Of a stretch of 64,000 nt of DNA, positions 11,246-21,304 are shown piece after piece. The notes below the pieces were generated by a model. It did no database searches, was not told where the DNA came from, and saw only the letters and a list, made by a program, of their open reading frames with translations. The stretch spans positions 21,357,474-21,421,473 of the forward strand of contig NC_052359.1 of assembly GCF_009727055.1 (NCBI RefSeq). Direction: 5' to 3'. Origin of the DNA: Benincasa hispida (Eukaryota; Streptophyta; Magnoliopsida; Cucurbitales; Cucurbitaceae). Within the stretch, counting starts at the first letter, position 1; each line of letters opens with the position of its first letter. Both the position numbers and the translations under genes were made by a program.

Positions 11246-12160
11246 TATGGGATCTTGTAGATTAGCCTAATGGGGTTCGCCCTATAGGTTGTAAATGGAT
11301 CTACAAGCGCAAACGGGGTGCTGATGGGAAGGTACAAACCTTCTAGGCTCGACCTGTGGCAAAGGATTATACCCAGGTAAAGAGAGTCGACTATGAGGAG
11401 ACTTTTTTGCCTGTTGCCATGTTAAAGTCGATTTGCATCCTCTTGTCCATTGCAGCTTATTATAATTATGAGATCTGACAAATGGACGTCAAGACGACCT
11501 TTCTAAATGGCAATCTTGAGGAGACCATTTATATGGTGTAGCCCGAGGGATTCATAGCCCAACGTCAAGAGAAAAAGGTTTGCAAACTGAATCGGTCCAT
11601 TTATGGACTAAAACAGGCGTCTCGATCTTAGAACATACGATTTGATGTTGCGATCAAGTCGTATGGCTTTGACCAAAACACGATGAACCTTGTGTCTACA
11701 AGAAGATCATCAACGCTTCGGTAGTCTTCTTAGTTTTGTACGTAGACAATATCCTACTCATTGGGAATGATGTAGGTCTACTGACTGCAGTTAAGAACTG
11801 GCTAGCGACCCAATTCCAAATGAAAGATTTGAGAGAGGCTCAGTTTGTTCTAGGTATCCAGATTTTTCGAGATCGTAAGAACAAAATGCTAGCATTGTCT
11901 CAGGCATCGTACATTGACAAGGTGTTGCTCAAGTACTCGATGCAGGACTCCAAGAGGGGCCTACTGTCGTTCAGGCATTGAGTCACTTTGTGTAAAGAAA
12001 TGTGTCCTAAGACGCCTCAAGACATTGAGGAGATGAAACCGATCAGTCTAACTCAGGCCATTTTATTGTTGCGGACCTGTTTACGAAGGCTCTCACGACT
12101 ACAGTGTTTGAGAGTCACCTAAGGAGCATGGGTCTACAAGATAGCCCGTGGTTGGACTAG
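11246..12160 (+). pseudogene. Element A: reverse transcriptase remnant with most of RNase H deleted
   Basis: The region encodes the Copia reverse transcriptase in pieces: DYEETFLPVAM, YNYEI then a stop, QMDVK, PEGFIAQ, IYGLKQASRS then a stop. The catalytic YVDD box is changed to YVDN (11739-11750), which should abolish activity. After PKTPQDIEEMK (about 12035) the sequence jumps to VADLFTKAL at about 12078. The region between, which in element B encodes the end of RT and almost all of RNase H, is deleted here. The polyprotein's terminal WLD and stop are at 12152-12160. Non-functional. Confidence 0.85.
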
Positions 12161-12249
12161 GGCAAGTGGGAGATTTTATTGTAATGGGCTTTTATGCCCT
12201 AGTTTATTGTTTTGTACTAAGTTTTTTGTACACCCCACTTCGCTTTAGG

Positions 12250-12262
12250 AAAAGTGGGAGAT
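12250..12262 (+). other. Polypurine tract of element A
   Basis: GAAAAGTGGGAGA lies directly against the start of the 3' LTR at 12263. It matches the tract of element B at 2097-2108. A second GCAAGTGGGAGA copy occurs at about 12162. Confidence 0.75.
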
Positions 12263-14299
12263 TGTTGGGGTTGATGCCCTAAAGTCTCGTGTCCTGTATT
12301 TTGTAAACAGTATATATGAACACTTGTGTTGTTAATATATGATATTTACTTTACATCTTGTTGTTTTGCTTATTTAGGTGTTTTATTTGTTTTACTACAA
12401 ACCAATAAACATAAAATCTCTGGTTATATGTATGTGACTCAAACATGTATGTAGTGACATACAAGTGGATCATGTCTTGAATGATAACCAAAATGGTCTG
12501 TAGTAAATGGATAAAGAAAGGAAACCTTATCCTGGTAATGCTACGGACGCGGCCCGCATTGTGGAATGGTTACAAGTGTATTGACTTGCCATATATGATC
12601 TGATCCTGATCATTCGTGCTGGGGACATGCAAGCGGGAGCGTCCTATACAAAGAGTTTGTATAATACCTAACCATGAAGTGCTAATGTCTCATTATATAA
12701 CATCGTTCATGATAGAGACTTCACTTCATTAGGATGACCATAGATAACATGACCTCAATCCTGAGTGAGTTGGGAACTCCTGCCATTGAGGGCGGTCCTT
12801 TGATTTGTATGGGTGTGAGTGGCCCAAGTCGCCGATTCAAACCTACCATTTTGGGGATACGTTTTATTTTTGAGCTGAGAACTTAACTACCACAAGATGG
12901 ACTTCATTCCTTCCCCATGGCAGGGGTATATGAGATAGATAACTCCCTTAAGGGCTGATTCCGGCGCTTCAAACAATGTGCGCCACATACCTTCTCTTGG
13001 CCCGAGAGGTGTTCACACATAGTTGGACTATGTTATATTGGTTCATTAGAGGAATCTGTGGTACTTAAAGAGTGAGATGTAAATCTACAGAGAATCATCG
13101 TACTCATGATTGGTTATATCCAGTGGACACAGAAAATATATTTGTGGTGAGAAGAGTTCAGGTGTTGGTCTTTAGTGGAATCACTGACAGTTAACAGATG
13201 GTAAATCTCGTGGCTAAAGAGTTTAGTCAGCTATTCACTTTACCGTTGGAGCTTCGAGCCACAGGTCCATTAAGTCACCTGGGTAGCATTGGATAAATCA
13301 GAGAACCAGTGTTTGGGTTAATTTGAAATGTTTCAAATTGATAAGAGGAAGTACAATTATATATGATATAATTGGAATGGTTTTAATTATATATTGATAT
13401 AATCTGGCTATAATGTAGAGATACATTATTTTGGATGGAAATTAGATATAAATATGATTTATATCAAGTAGAGGAAAAAATACTATAGTAGATATATGAT
13501 ATCAAACTATAGGATATAAATATAATATGATTATATTTATTAAATAAATGAATTGATTAATTATTTAATAATTAACCAATTTTTTTCACGTATGAACATG
13601 GGAACGTGGGGGCTACGAAGGTTAAGGTAACCAATGGGTTATAGATTGAAAATCGTTTTCATTTTTGAAGAATTCATTCGTGCTATTCAAAATCCTGCAC
13701 CTAAAAGATATCATGAAAGATCGATCGCGAGAGCCTATACGATGGATTCTCTTTCGTCTAAACGATCGTATAGTTCATGCATTCCCTAAATGATCGTATA
13801 CCGCTTTTCTAAGCGATCGTCTAGTTTTTTTCTAAACGATCGTGTAGTTCTCCTATATGATAAGCGTCTCCACTATACGATAGTAGAGTTCTTCTCGTAC
13901 ACGCTTATCATCTACACGATACCCTTTCCTCCGTCCTCTACCAAACTCATCAGAGCCCACACTTTGGGTTTTTTACGCCGAGTATACCTGGGTTTCCCTG
14001 ATGGTGGTGTTGTCCCCGAATCCTTGTTCGTGTACGTTCGGATCGTGTAATAACAGTCAAGAGACTCGTCGAGTGCTGGTAGATCGGTGGAGTTTTCCGC
14101 TGTTGTGGGTTCACACAAAAGAAGATCGTCTTCCTCTGGTATGAACCCCTTTCTCTGTATTTTATCATACTCTAAGCATGCTGTTGATAAGTTTATTATG
14201 CATAACTGTTAATATAGAATGTATATCGTTTATTTTCGATCACTGTGAAATCGGAGCGATCTAAGCCTGCTCATGGAGCTCTCGTTTTAAGATACTTCA
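12263..14299 (+). repeat. 3' LTR of element A
   Basis: The LTR starts TGTTGGGG after the polypurine tract and ends CTTCA before CTTAT. It is colinear with 4074-6110, with many substitutions, small indels, and a deletion of about 50 bp around 13085-13095. Palindromic ATCGTATAG/ACGATCGTGTAG motifs recur at 13735-13930. Confidence 0.9.
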
Positions 14300-14304
14300 C
14301 TTAT
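14300..14304. repeat. Target site duplication of element A, right copy (CTTAT)
   Basis: CTTAT, identical to 4069-4073, follows the terminal CA of the 3' LTR. Confidence 0.9.
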
Positions 14305-14657
14305 TATGCGTTAACAGTTGTCGTGTCTCTATCTCTCATAGTCATACTTCCATTGCTTAATCTGTTAGTTAGGAGTAGGAGTACCGCATAGCCCATAACC
14401 TTCAATATTCTTTTATTCTTCGCTGCAAATACTTTACTTCATAACATTTAGCTACAAGTCCCTAAGTTCGACCTCGGATCACCCGAGAATCTTGCGATCT
14501 CATTATACTTGGCGAGAGAGCAAGAAAACTTATGGCAGGAACGCATGGTCATTGCATACATTCTTAGACACATATTGCATATCCAACGCATGACCAACGA
14601 CGCATAGAGAACAAACGATAAATGCATATTTATTTACCTCCATTTTCCAGCCCATCA
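14305..14657 (+). repeat. X-family solo LTR, right part
   Basis: This continues 2464-4073 after element A. It aligns, inverted, with 21305-21690 and ends GCCCATCA, the inverse of the TGATGGGC start at 2464. The next bases, CATATCTGG, return to element B's RNase H coding sequence. Confidence 0.75.
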
Positions 14658-15900
14658 CATATCTGGAACAACTTCTAATTCTGCCAAGAACTTCCTGAGC
14701 CAGACAACCTCCTTAGTAGCTTTACAAGCCGCTACGTACTCCGCCTCCATAGTGGAGTCAGCGATGCACCCCTGCTTAGTGCTTCGCCACAACTACAAGC
14801 CTCCATTAAGAGTAAATACTGACCCTGACATGGACTTGCGAGAGTCCCTATCAGTATGAAAGTCAGAATCCGTGTATTTAGTAAGGATCAAATCCCTAGA
14901 TCCATACACGAGCATATAGCCCCTCGTTCTCCGAAGATACTTGAGGATGTTCTTCACTGCGGTCCAGTGACCCTGCCCTAGGTTAGACTGATACCTATTG
15001 ACTATGCCTATAGCGTAGCAGATGTCTGGACGAGTATAGAGCATCACATACATCAAACTACCAACGACAGACGCATATAGGACCCGTCTCATCTCCTCAA
15101 CCTCTTGAGGCATCTTAGGACACATGTCCTTAGACAAAATGACTTCATGCTTGAATGGCAGTAGGCCTCTCTTGGAGTCCTTCATCAAGTACTTGAATAA
15201 TATCTTGTCAATGTACGATGCCTGGCACAGTGCTAGCACTTTGTTCTTACGATCCCGAAAGATCTGTATACCTAGAACAAACTGAGCCTCTCCTAAATCT
15301 TTCATTTGGAATTGGGTCGCTAGCCAGTTCTTAACTGCAGTCAATAGACCTACATCATTCCCAATGAGTAGTATATCGTCTACGTACAACACTAAGAAGA
15401 CTACAAAAGCGTTGATGATCTTCTTGTAGACACAAGGTTCATCAACTTTTTGGTCAAAGCCATACAACTTGATCGCAGTATCAAACCATATGTTCCAAGA
15501 TCGAGACGCCTGTTTCAGCCCGTAAATGACCCATTCAGCTTGCAAACCTTTTGCTCTTGACCTTGTGCTATAAATCCCTCGGGTTGCACCATATAAATGG
15601 TCTCCTCAAGATTTCCATTCAAAAAGGCCATCTTGACGTCCATTTGCCAGATCTCATAATTATAATAAGCTGCAATGGATAGAAGGATGCGGATCGACAT
15701 TACCATGGCAACAGGCAAGAAAGTCTCCTCATAGTCGACTCCCTCTACCTGGGTATAACCCTTTGTCATAAGTCGAGCCTTGAAGGTTTGTACCTTCCCA
15801 TCAGTATCCTGTTTGCGCTTGTAGATCCATTTACAACCTATAGGTCTTACCCCATCAGGCTGATCTACAGGATCTCATAATAAGTTGAAGTACATCGACT
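14658..15900 (-). pseudogene. Element B: reverse transcriptase and proximal RNase H
   Basis: On the minus strand, 15769-15515 gives TKGYTQVEGVDYEETFLPVAM through MDVKMAFLNGNLEETIYMV and PEGFIAQ. A small frameshift near 15530 leads into YGLKQASRSWNIWFD and the intact catalytic YVDD (15375-15386). RNase H begins with YTDSDFHTDRDSRKSMSG. It then meets a TAG at 14793-14795 and continues with WRSTKQGCIADSTMEAEYVAA. The frame is cut at 14658 by the X solo LTR and resumes at 2460. RT would copy element RNA into DNA. This is the best preserved polymerase in the window, but the stop, frameshift and insertion kill it. Confidence 0.85.
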
Positions 15901-17400
15901 CAATCTTGAGATCCATGGCCTTGACCTATTCATCTCGTTCTACATCCTCCATTGCCTTCTAATAATACAACGGATCCTCAACGTCGCCATCTGCTACCAC
16001 AGCAAGGATTTTCGTGAAACCCAAATAGCGAACGGACGGGTTCGCAATCCTCCCACTGTGTCGAGATTCCCTCAAATCTTGAGGTGGAACCGACCTACTA
16101 GATGAACTCCCATCAATAACTCTTGTTGATGTAGCAGGCTCTTCAACAACTCTTGTTAAAGTTTCAGTAGTTTCATTGGAAAGCTCATGCAATATGACTT
16201 TACTACGTGGACTATGCTCCCTTATATGATCCTCCTCCAGAAAAGTAGCGTTCTTAAAATACACACCCTATTTTCCGATGGATCATAAAAATAACCCCCT
16301 CGTGTACCTTTGGGGTAGCCTACAAAGAGGTATAACCTCGACCGTGGTTCCAACTTGGGATTTTTCTCAAACACGTATACAGGGCAACCCTAAATGCGAA
16401 AGTGACGTAAACTAGCTTTACGCCCATTCCACAACTCTAGAGGTGTTCTCGCAACACTCTTGAAGGGAACACAATTGAGTATGTATACCGCAGTCTCCAC
16501 TGCGAAACCTCAAAACGAGTCCGGTAAGAAAGCGTAACTCATCATCGAACGAACCATGTCCAACAAGGTTATATTTCTCCTCTCTGCTACACCATTTTGC
16601 TGAGGTGTAGCCGGCGCTGAGAGTTGGAAAATGATTCCATGTTCTATCAAATAGTCCTGGAATCCCGAGTCCAAAAACTCTCCACCTTGATCCAATCGAA
16701 GTGTGTTAATCCGTCTATCCAATGCATTTTCAACTTCAACCTTGAACTTTCTGAAATTTTCAAAGGATTCAAACTTCCGTTGCATAAGATAAACATACTC
16801 ATACCTAGTGTGATAATCAGTAAAACTAATAAAATACTCATAGCCACCTCGGGCTCGTACATTCATAGGACCACAAAGGTCAAAATGTACTAACTCAAGA
16901 GGCAAGATTCACATACCGGTAAAGAATTTTCTTCTAACTCACTAGAAGTCCATTCTTGACCACTCTCTCAATCCTATTAAGATTGATGTGTCCTAACTGA
17001 AGATGCCAAATATGGGCATTTTCTTTTGGAGAAATACGTCGACATTTTGTTTGAGTTACGACAGTTTTAAACAATTCTGTGTTATGGAGGGAATTAATGG
17101 CTAACGGCCTTAGCATATACAAATTATTTTCCAGATAAGTTGTACAAATATTAACACCATCTTTATGAATAAACGCTTTATCCACATTAAAAATAACAGT
17201 GTATTTACATTGTAACAAGCACTTTACATAAATAAGGTTCCTCTTAAGTTCAGGAACAATATATACATCATTCAAAACTAGAAACCTATTCTGTAAAGCT
17301 AATTGGAGCCCTCCCACTGCCACAGCTGAGACGACGTGCCTGTTGCATACTCGCATCATCATCTCACTAGCCTCCAGTTGTCACCAGGATTTAATCCCCT
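15901..17400 (-). pseudogene. Element B: gag-pre-integrase, integrase and linker
   Basis: From 17362 the minus-strand frame gives AVAVGGLQLALQNRF, RNLIYVKCLLQCKY, then WHLQLGHINLNRIERVVKNG, the gag-pre-integrase region. It breaks near 16935, where part of the zinc-binding segment is missing. The core follows from 16905: VHFDLCGP, RLDQGGEF and NGVAERRN hold the three catalytic acidic residues. A stop follows PDSF at 16510. The post-integrase motif, then the linker with STRVVEEPATSTRV, run to about 15959 in shifted frames. It has the same domains in the same order as element A, so they are related families. Non-functional. Confidence 0.83.
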
Positions 17401-18362
17401 AAAAAGAAGAACAAACGTGATTAGTGGTACTCGAATCAATTATCCAGGTAGAATCATCATTCTCCACTAAACAAGTTTTAAGTACAAGTAAATCATATTT
17501 ACATCTGCCTTGGCCTTAACCTTGGCGGCCTTTCTTTCCTTCAGCCAGTGAGGACAGTTCCTCTTCCAGTGTCCATTCTGATTGCAGTGGAAAAATTTCC
17601 CTTTTCAACTAGCAGTGGATGCCTTCTTGGGGCGACAGGCAGCAGGTTAGCAGAAGCCTTCCCTTTTCCCTTACCACCCTTCTTCTTCTTCCCCCTTCCT
17701 GAGGTCGAACCTCTATAGAATGTCCTAGAAGATGTAGTAACATTTGCCTTACCTTTCTTCCTCTCTTTACTTTTCAGTAAAGATTGGTAGGTCTGCAACT
17801 CGTTGAGGAGAGTTGTAAGGTTATATTTCACTTTGTTAAGAATCACATTACTAACAAAGTGCATGAAGCTCTCCGACAAAGAATGCAGAATTATGCTAAC
17901 CTGACTGCCCTCATCGATGGTAGACCCATTCAACTCTGCCACATTGAATTTAACCATTATTTTAAGCACATGTTCACGAACAGAGGTGCCTTCTTCCATT
18001 TTTGAGTTGAATATATACTTAAAAGCCTCGTGCATAAGCTATTCAGACGGTTGTCCAAACATTCCCAGCAGGGACTCCATAATCTCACGCACTGAGACCA
18101 TGGGCTCATGTTTCTTGGCCAAGACTTCAGAAAGACTTGCCAAGATATAGTCTCGGGCCTTCTCATTCACCCGTTTCCATCACTCGTATGCCTCCTAAAC
18201 ATTTCGAGTGGCATTCAGAGCTGGAATAGGAGGACAAACCTCTGTAAGGGAAAACATGAGATCCTCGATGATCAGTATTGTCATGATCATGTGTTTCCAT
18301 GTTGAAAAGTTATTGCCAGTTAATTTTTCGGCCCTAAGGAAAGCTAACGTGTTTGTGGCCGT
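17401..18362 (-). pseudogene. Element B: gag and protease
   Basis: The gag of element A starts MATATVSLL. The matching codon here is ACG (18362-18360), so the start is lost. The frame reads AEKLTGNNFSTWKHM, then PPIPALNATRNV and a stop, then reopens (LASLSEVLAKKHEPMVS). Another stop follows FGQPSE at about 18039. From 18035 it continues FKYIFNSKMEEGTSVREHV to the basic GRGKKKKGGKGKGK stretch. The CCHC knuckle is broken by a frameshift near 17600. The protease motif reads WIIDSSTTNH (D at 17435-17437), so the catalytic DSG is altered to DSS. Non-functional. Confidence 0.82.
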
Positions 18363-20345
18363 TTTGAAAAGATTGTTGCTGAAAAACAAATAAAACCTTA
18401 TTAGATTTTGCTAAACCACATTTTAACCAATTAATTTTGCAAAACAGCTTTAAGTATCCTAAGTAAAAGACTTCTATTTTGCAATGATGCCCCAATGAGG
18501 CAAGACAAACATCACCGATGGGGTGATCAGATGCCCCTTCACTAAGATGAAACTTTCTCAACCATTAGGCAGAACCAACTCTTGGAACTGAACCTAACAA
18601 CCACCATTTATTCAGTTTAGAACTGTTAATCTTTAACAATGTCGCGTAAGTGTGACCCCTCGCTTTTGGTGCCAGAGTCCCACCCTAATGAGCCCACCGT
18701 AGGGAAAAAGCAGATTAAGACAAAAGACTAAGTAACCTTATCCTCTTACAGGAGATCAAATAAAGAAACATGCAAAACTGCCATCCTATAGAGGGACACT
18801 CCCAAGGTGCCTTGAGACGATGCACAGTAACTTTATTCAATCCAACGAGGGAGACTAAGGGATATGTTGTCACACTTCCCGCTCGCAGTTACTATGAACA
18901 CTCTCTCCATCCACCTTGATATTGACCTACCCAAACACCATCCGTTAGGGGGACACGCCAAAGGTGCCTCAAGGCCGAGGATAGATCTCATGGTATGGAC
19001 TATATAGAAGAAATGTGAAAGGTTTAAGTGAAGCATCATATGCCCCAAGTACCTCCCACTGAATGTTCTACCTAGGGGTTCATTAACCTAGACAATCCGG
19101 CTACTGATTTTAGTCTAAGTCATCTTTTTAAAAGTCTGCTTATAAACAACTTTTGTCTATGAATTATGAACAAGTTCAAGTAGTCACATTTAAACACTTT
19201 AATGGATTGTTCTTAACTTGCATGATTGCATCAAATCTATCTAATTCACCTTTCCAGGTAAGTTCCCAGGTAGGGGTGTTACGTTTCTGTCAACTTAAAT
19301 ACCCGAGCCTAGATAGAACCCACCTTAGACAAAAGGTCTCTTATAGATAGATTTGCTACACTTTAACCTTTTATTATTCAATTTAAACCTATTAAACTGA
19401 TTAAAAGGTTACAGCCTTAGGGTTGCTAATCATATTAGAACCGTGAGGTCTATGTCATCCAAGTTTTAAACATTTTAAGATTATGAATTAAACCTAAGTG
19501 AGCATGCATGTCTTTCTTATTGCTTTTATAATTTCTTTTTAACCTTTAAAAAGAAACAACTAAAATACATCGCGTACAACTAGGTGTTTATAACGCTTAT
19601 AAAGAAACCTATGTGTCATGTTTCATGCAATGTCCGGTCATTAATATACATAACTTTTATATATGCGTAATAACCAAGCAAACATGCTTTTCATTCACCC
19701 TTATACTATAACAATTATAATATAAATATGATGCATGTCAATGCTTTTTATACCATGTATAAATATAACTTTTATATTATATGACGCATGAGCATGCTCT
19801 TACATAATTAAATCATGCTTCTCTAAATTATAACATTTACAATAAAGAGATGATGCATGACCAATGCAAAACCTAAGGTGGGATTTACTAAATGTGCATA
19901 CCATATGACATACAAAAACCATACATTGCATGTAATTAACCAAGGATTAATAGACCAGGATGAACCTTTACAAAAAAATGGGAATGAAATAACACTATCT
20001 ATTACATTTTCCATTGAGCAAACCGGTTTACAGGTGAACCGGGTCTTGAACCGCTAGGAGAACTCCATCGTTTAGTAAACAGTGAAGGTAAACGATCGCT
20101 CAGCACACACTCGACGATAGGCGCAAAAGCTAAATGATCACTTAGACGACAACGAGGCTGCGAAGCCTAATCGTCTAGGTGATCGCTTAATGCGGCGAAA
20201 AGTAAACAATTTACCATGCGTTGCTAAGCGTCGTTTAGTCAGTTACTAAGCGATGAAGCTTGCTGAGCTAAACAATCATCTAGTGCATGCCCACGTTACA
20301 CGATACCCGAGCATCCGATACTCAGCGATCGCTACCCTATCGTCG
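18363..20345 (-). other. Element B: Copia-type part of the leader
   Basis: This aligns, inverted, with the leader of element A from about 6570 to 8670. It includes the CGATCG palindromes (20050-20340) and an open frame beginning MRSILGL near 18990 that resembles the one at 8048. The alignment stops at about 20345. There, roughly 450 bp present in element A, including the tRNA-Met primer site, is missing and X-type sequence takes over. Confidence 0.65.
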
Positions 20346-20750
20346 ACATTTTGGATATTTTTAACTTGCTTTCTTAGTATAGGATATTTTTATTTTGTTA
20401 TTTTGGATATATGGTTGCTTCCTTGGTCTTGGTACGTTTGCTCTTGCAGGTGCAACAATAAGTCTCCTCGGTTTGTAGTTCAAAGGAAGAATTCCTTTCA
20501 CCCTTCAATGCATGGCTTCAATCGCATGGATTCCAACGCATGATCGCATGCGTTGTTCCGCCTAAGGTCTTTTCTTGTTATCTTGTATGCCTTATCCTTT
20601 TGAAATTCTTTCTTTCTCGGTTGTATTGTTTTGCGATGTTTCTATGACGGTACATATAGTTCACTGCATCTTCTAACTAATCAACGCAAGGCGTTCTTTA
20701 CTTTTATTAGCCTCTTCAAATTTTGAAAGTCTTAAGTTTTAAGTTTTTGC

Positions 20751-20958
20751 AATACTGGCTTTCAACCGTCCCCAATACAATAAGTCAACCATCCCCAATA
20801 CTGGCTTAAAAATTGGCTTTCATATTGAACTGTCCCCAACTGGCTTAAAAACTTCCCCAAGTTAATATTGGGGACAATTGGCTTAAAAACTTCAAACATT
20901 ATTGAAGTGTAGGCGATACGCTGAAAGCCAGTATTGGGGACTGTTGAAAGCTAGTATT
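20751..20958. repeat. Inverted repeat, 28-bp arms 20751-20778 and 20931-20958
   Basis: The left arm begins AATACTGGCTTTCAACC. The right arm, reverse complemented, matches at 26 of 28 positions by hand count. In RNA this would form a stem with a loop of about 150 bases. Confidence 0.75.
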
Positions 20959-21183
20959 GCATGCGATGAAAGCCAGTTTTCAACAATGGGGACGGTTGAA
21001 AGTCTTAAAAACTCGCTTAAAAAAAGAAAAGCGGGTTTTTTAGAATAATAACTCCACTGTCAATGCAATGGGGAAACCCATATTGATAAGAGTTAAGTTG
21101 TGAAAGGCACTTGCTCGAAATTGAATGTCTGCATGACACAGTGGGGTCAATATTGGCTTTCAGCGCATCGCCTACACTTCAAT
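20901..21183. repeat. Inverted repeat, 37-bp arms 20901-20937 and 21147-21183
   Basis: The left arm begins ATTGAAGTGTAGGCGAT. The right arm, reverse complemented, matches at 34 of 37 positions by hand count. Its left arm overlaps the right arm of the 20751-20958 pair, so the two stems are mutually exclusive. Confidence 0.78.
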
Positions 21184-21274
21184 ATTCTTTGCAACTTGAT
21201 CGCACAAGCTGCAATACTCCCAAGATAAAAAGTTTGATCGCAGAGACACAAAACTTAACAAACAATTAGCTGCT

Positions 21275-21295
21275 GAGTCGCTGGCTACGGCGCCA
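21275..21295 (-). other. tRNA-Asp-like primer binding site (X type) in element B
   Basis: The minus strand reads TGGCGCCGTAGCCAGC nine bases after the LTR end at 21305. Plant Athila-like gypsy elements use TGGCGCCGTTGCCGGGG, complementary to the 3' end of tRNA-Asp. The first nine bases are identical and the rest differs at a few positions. Copia elements normally use the tRNA-Met site seen at 6113, so its presence ahead of a Copia gag is unexpected. Confidence 0.65.
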
Positions 21296-21304
21296 AAAAC
21301 TTGG

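Larger units (their letters stand above)
4074..14299 (+). mobile_element. Element A: structurally complete but dead Copia retrotransposon
   Basis: The element is 10226 bp with two LTRs of 2037 bp, both starting TGTTGGGG and ending CTTCA. It has a primer site complementary to initiator tRNA-Met, a 2.5 kb leader, Copia gag-pol, a polypurine tract and perfect CTTAT target duplications. Gag-pol carries several stops and frameshifts, and most of RNase H is deleted. The two LTRs differ at many positions, and the 3' LTR lacks about 50 bp near 13085 that the 5' LTR has near 4880, so the insertion is not recent. It sits inside the X solo LTR, making it the youngest layer of the nest. Confidence 0.92.
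20346..21274 (-). other. Element B: X-type leader with nested inverted repeats
   Basis: About 930 bp lies between the tRNA-Asp-like primer site and the Copia leader. It has no long open frame and no match in element A. Bases 20740-21190 are densely packed with variants of CAATACTGGCTTTCA and its complement, forming long foldback arms (see separate entries). The rest (20346-20700) contains GCATGCGT-type motifs like those in the X LTR. Confidence 0.5.
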
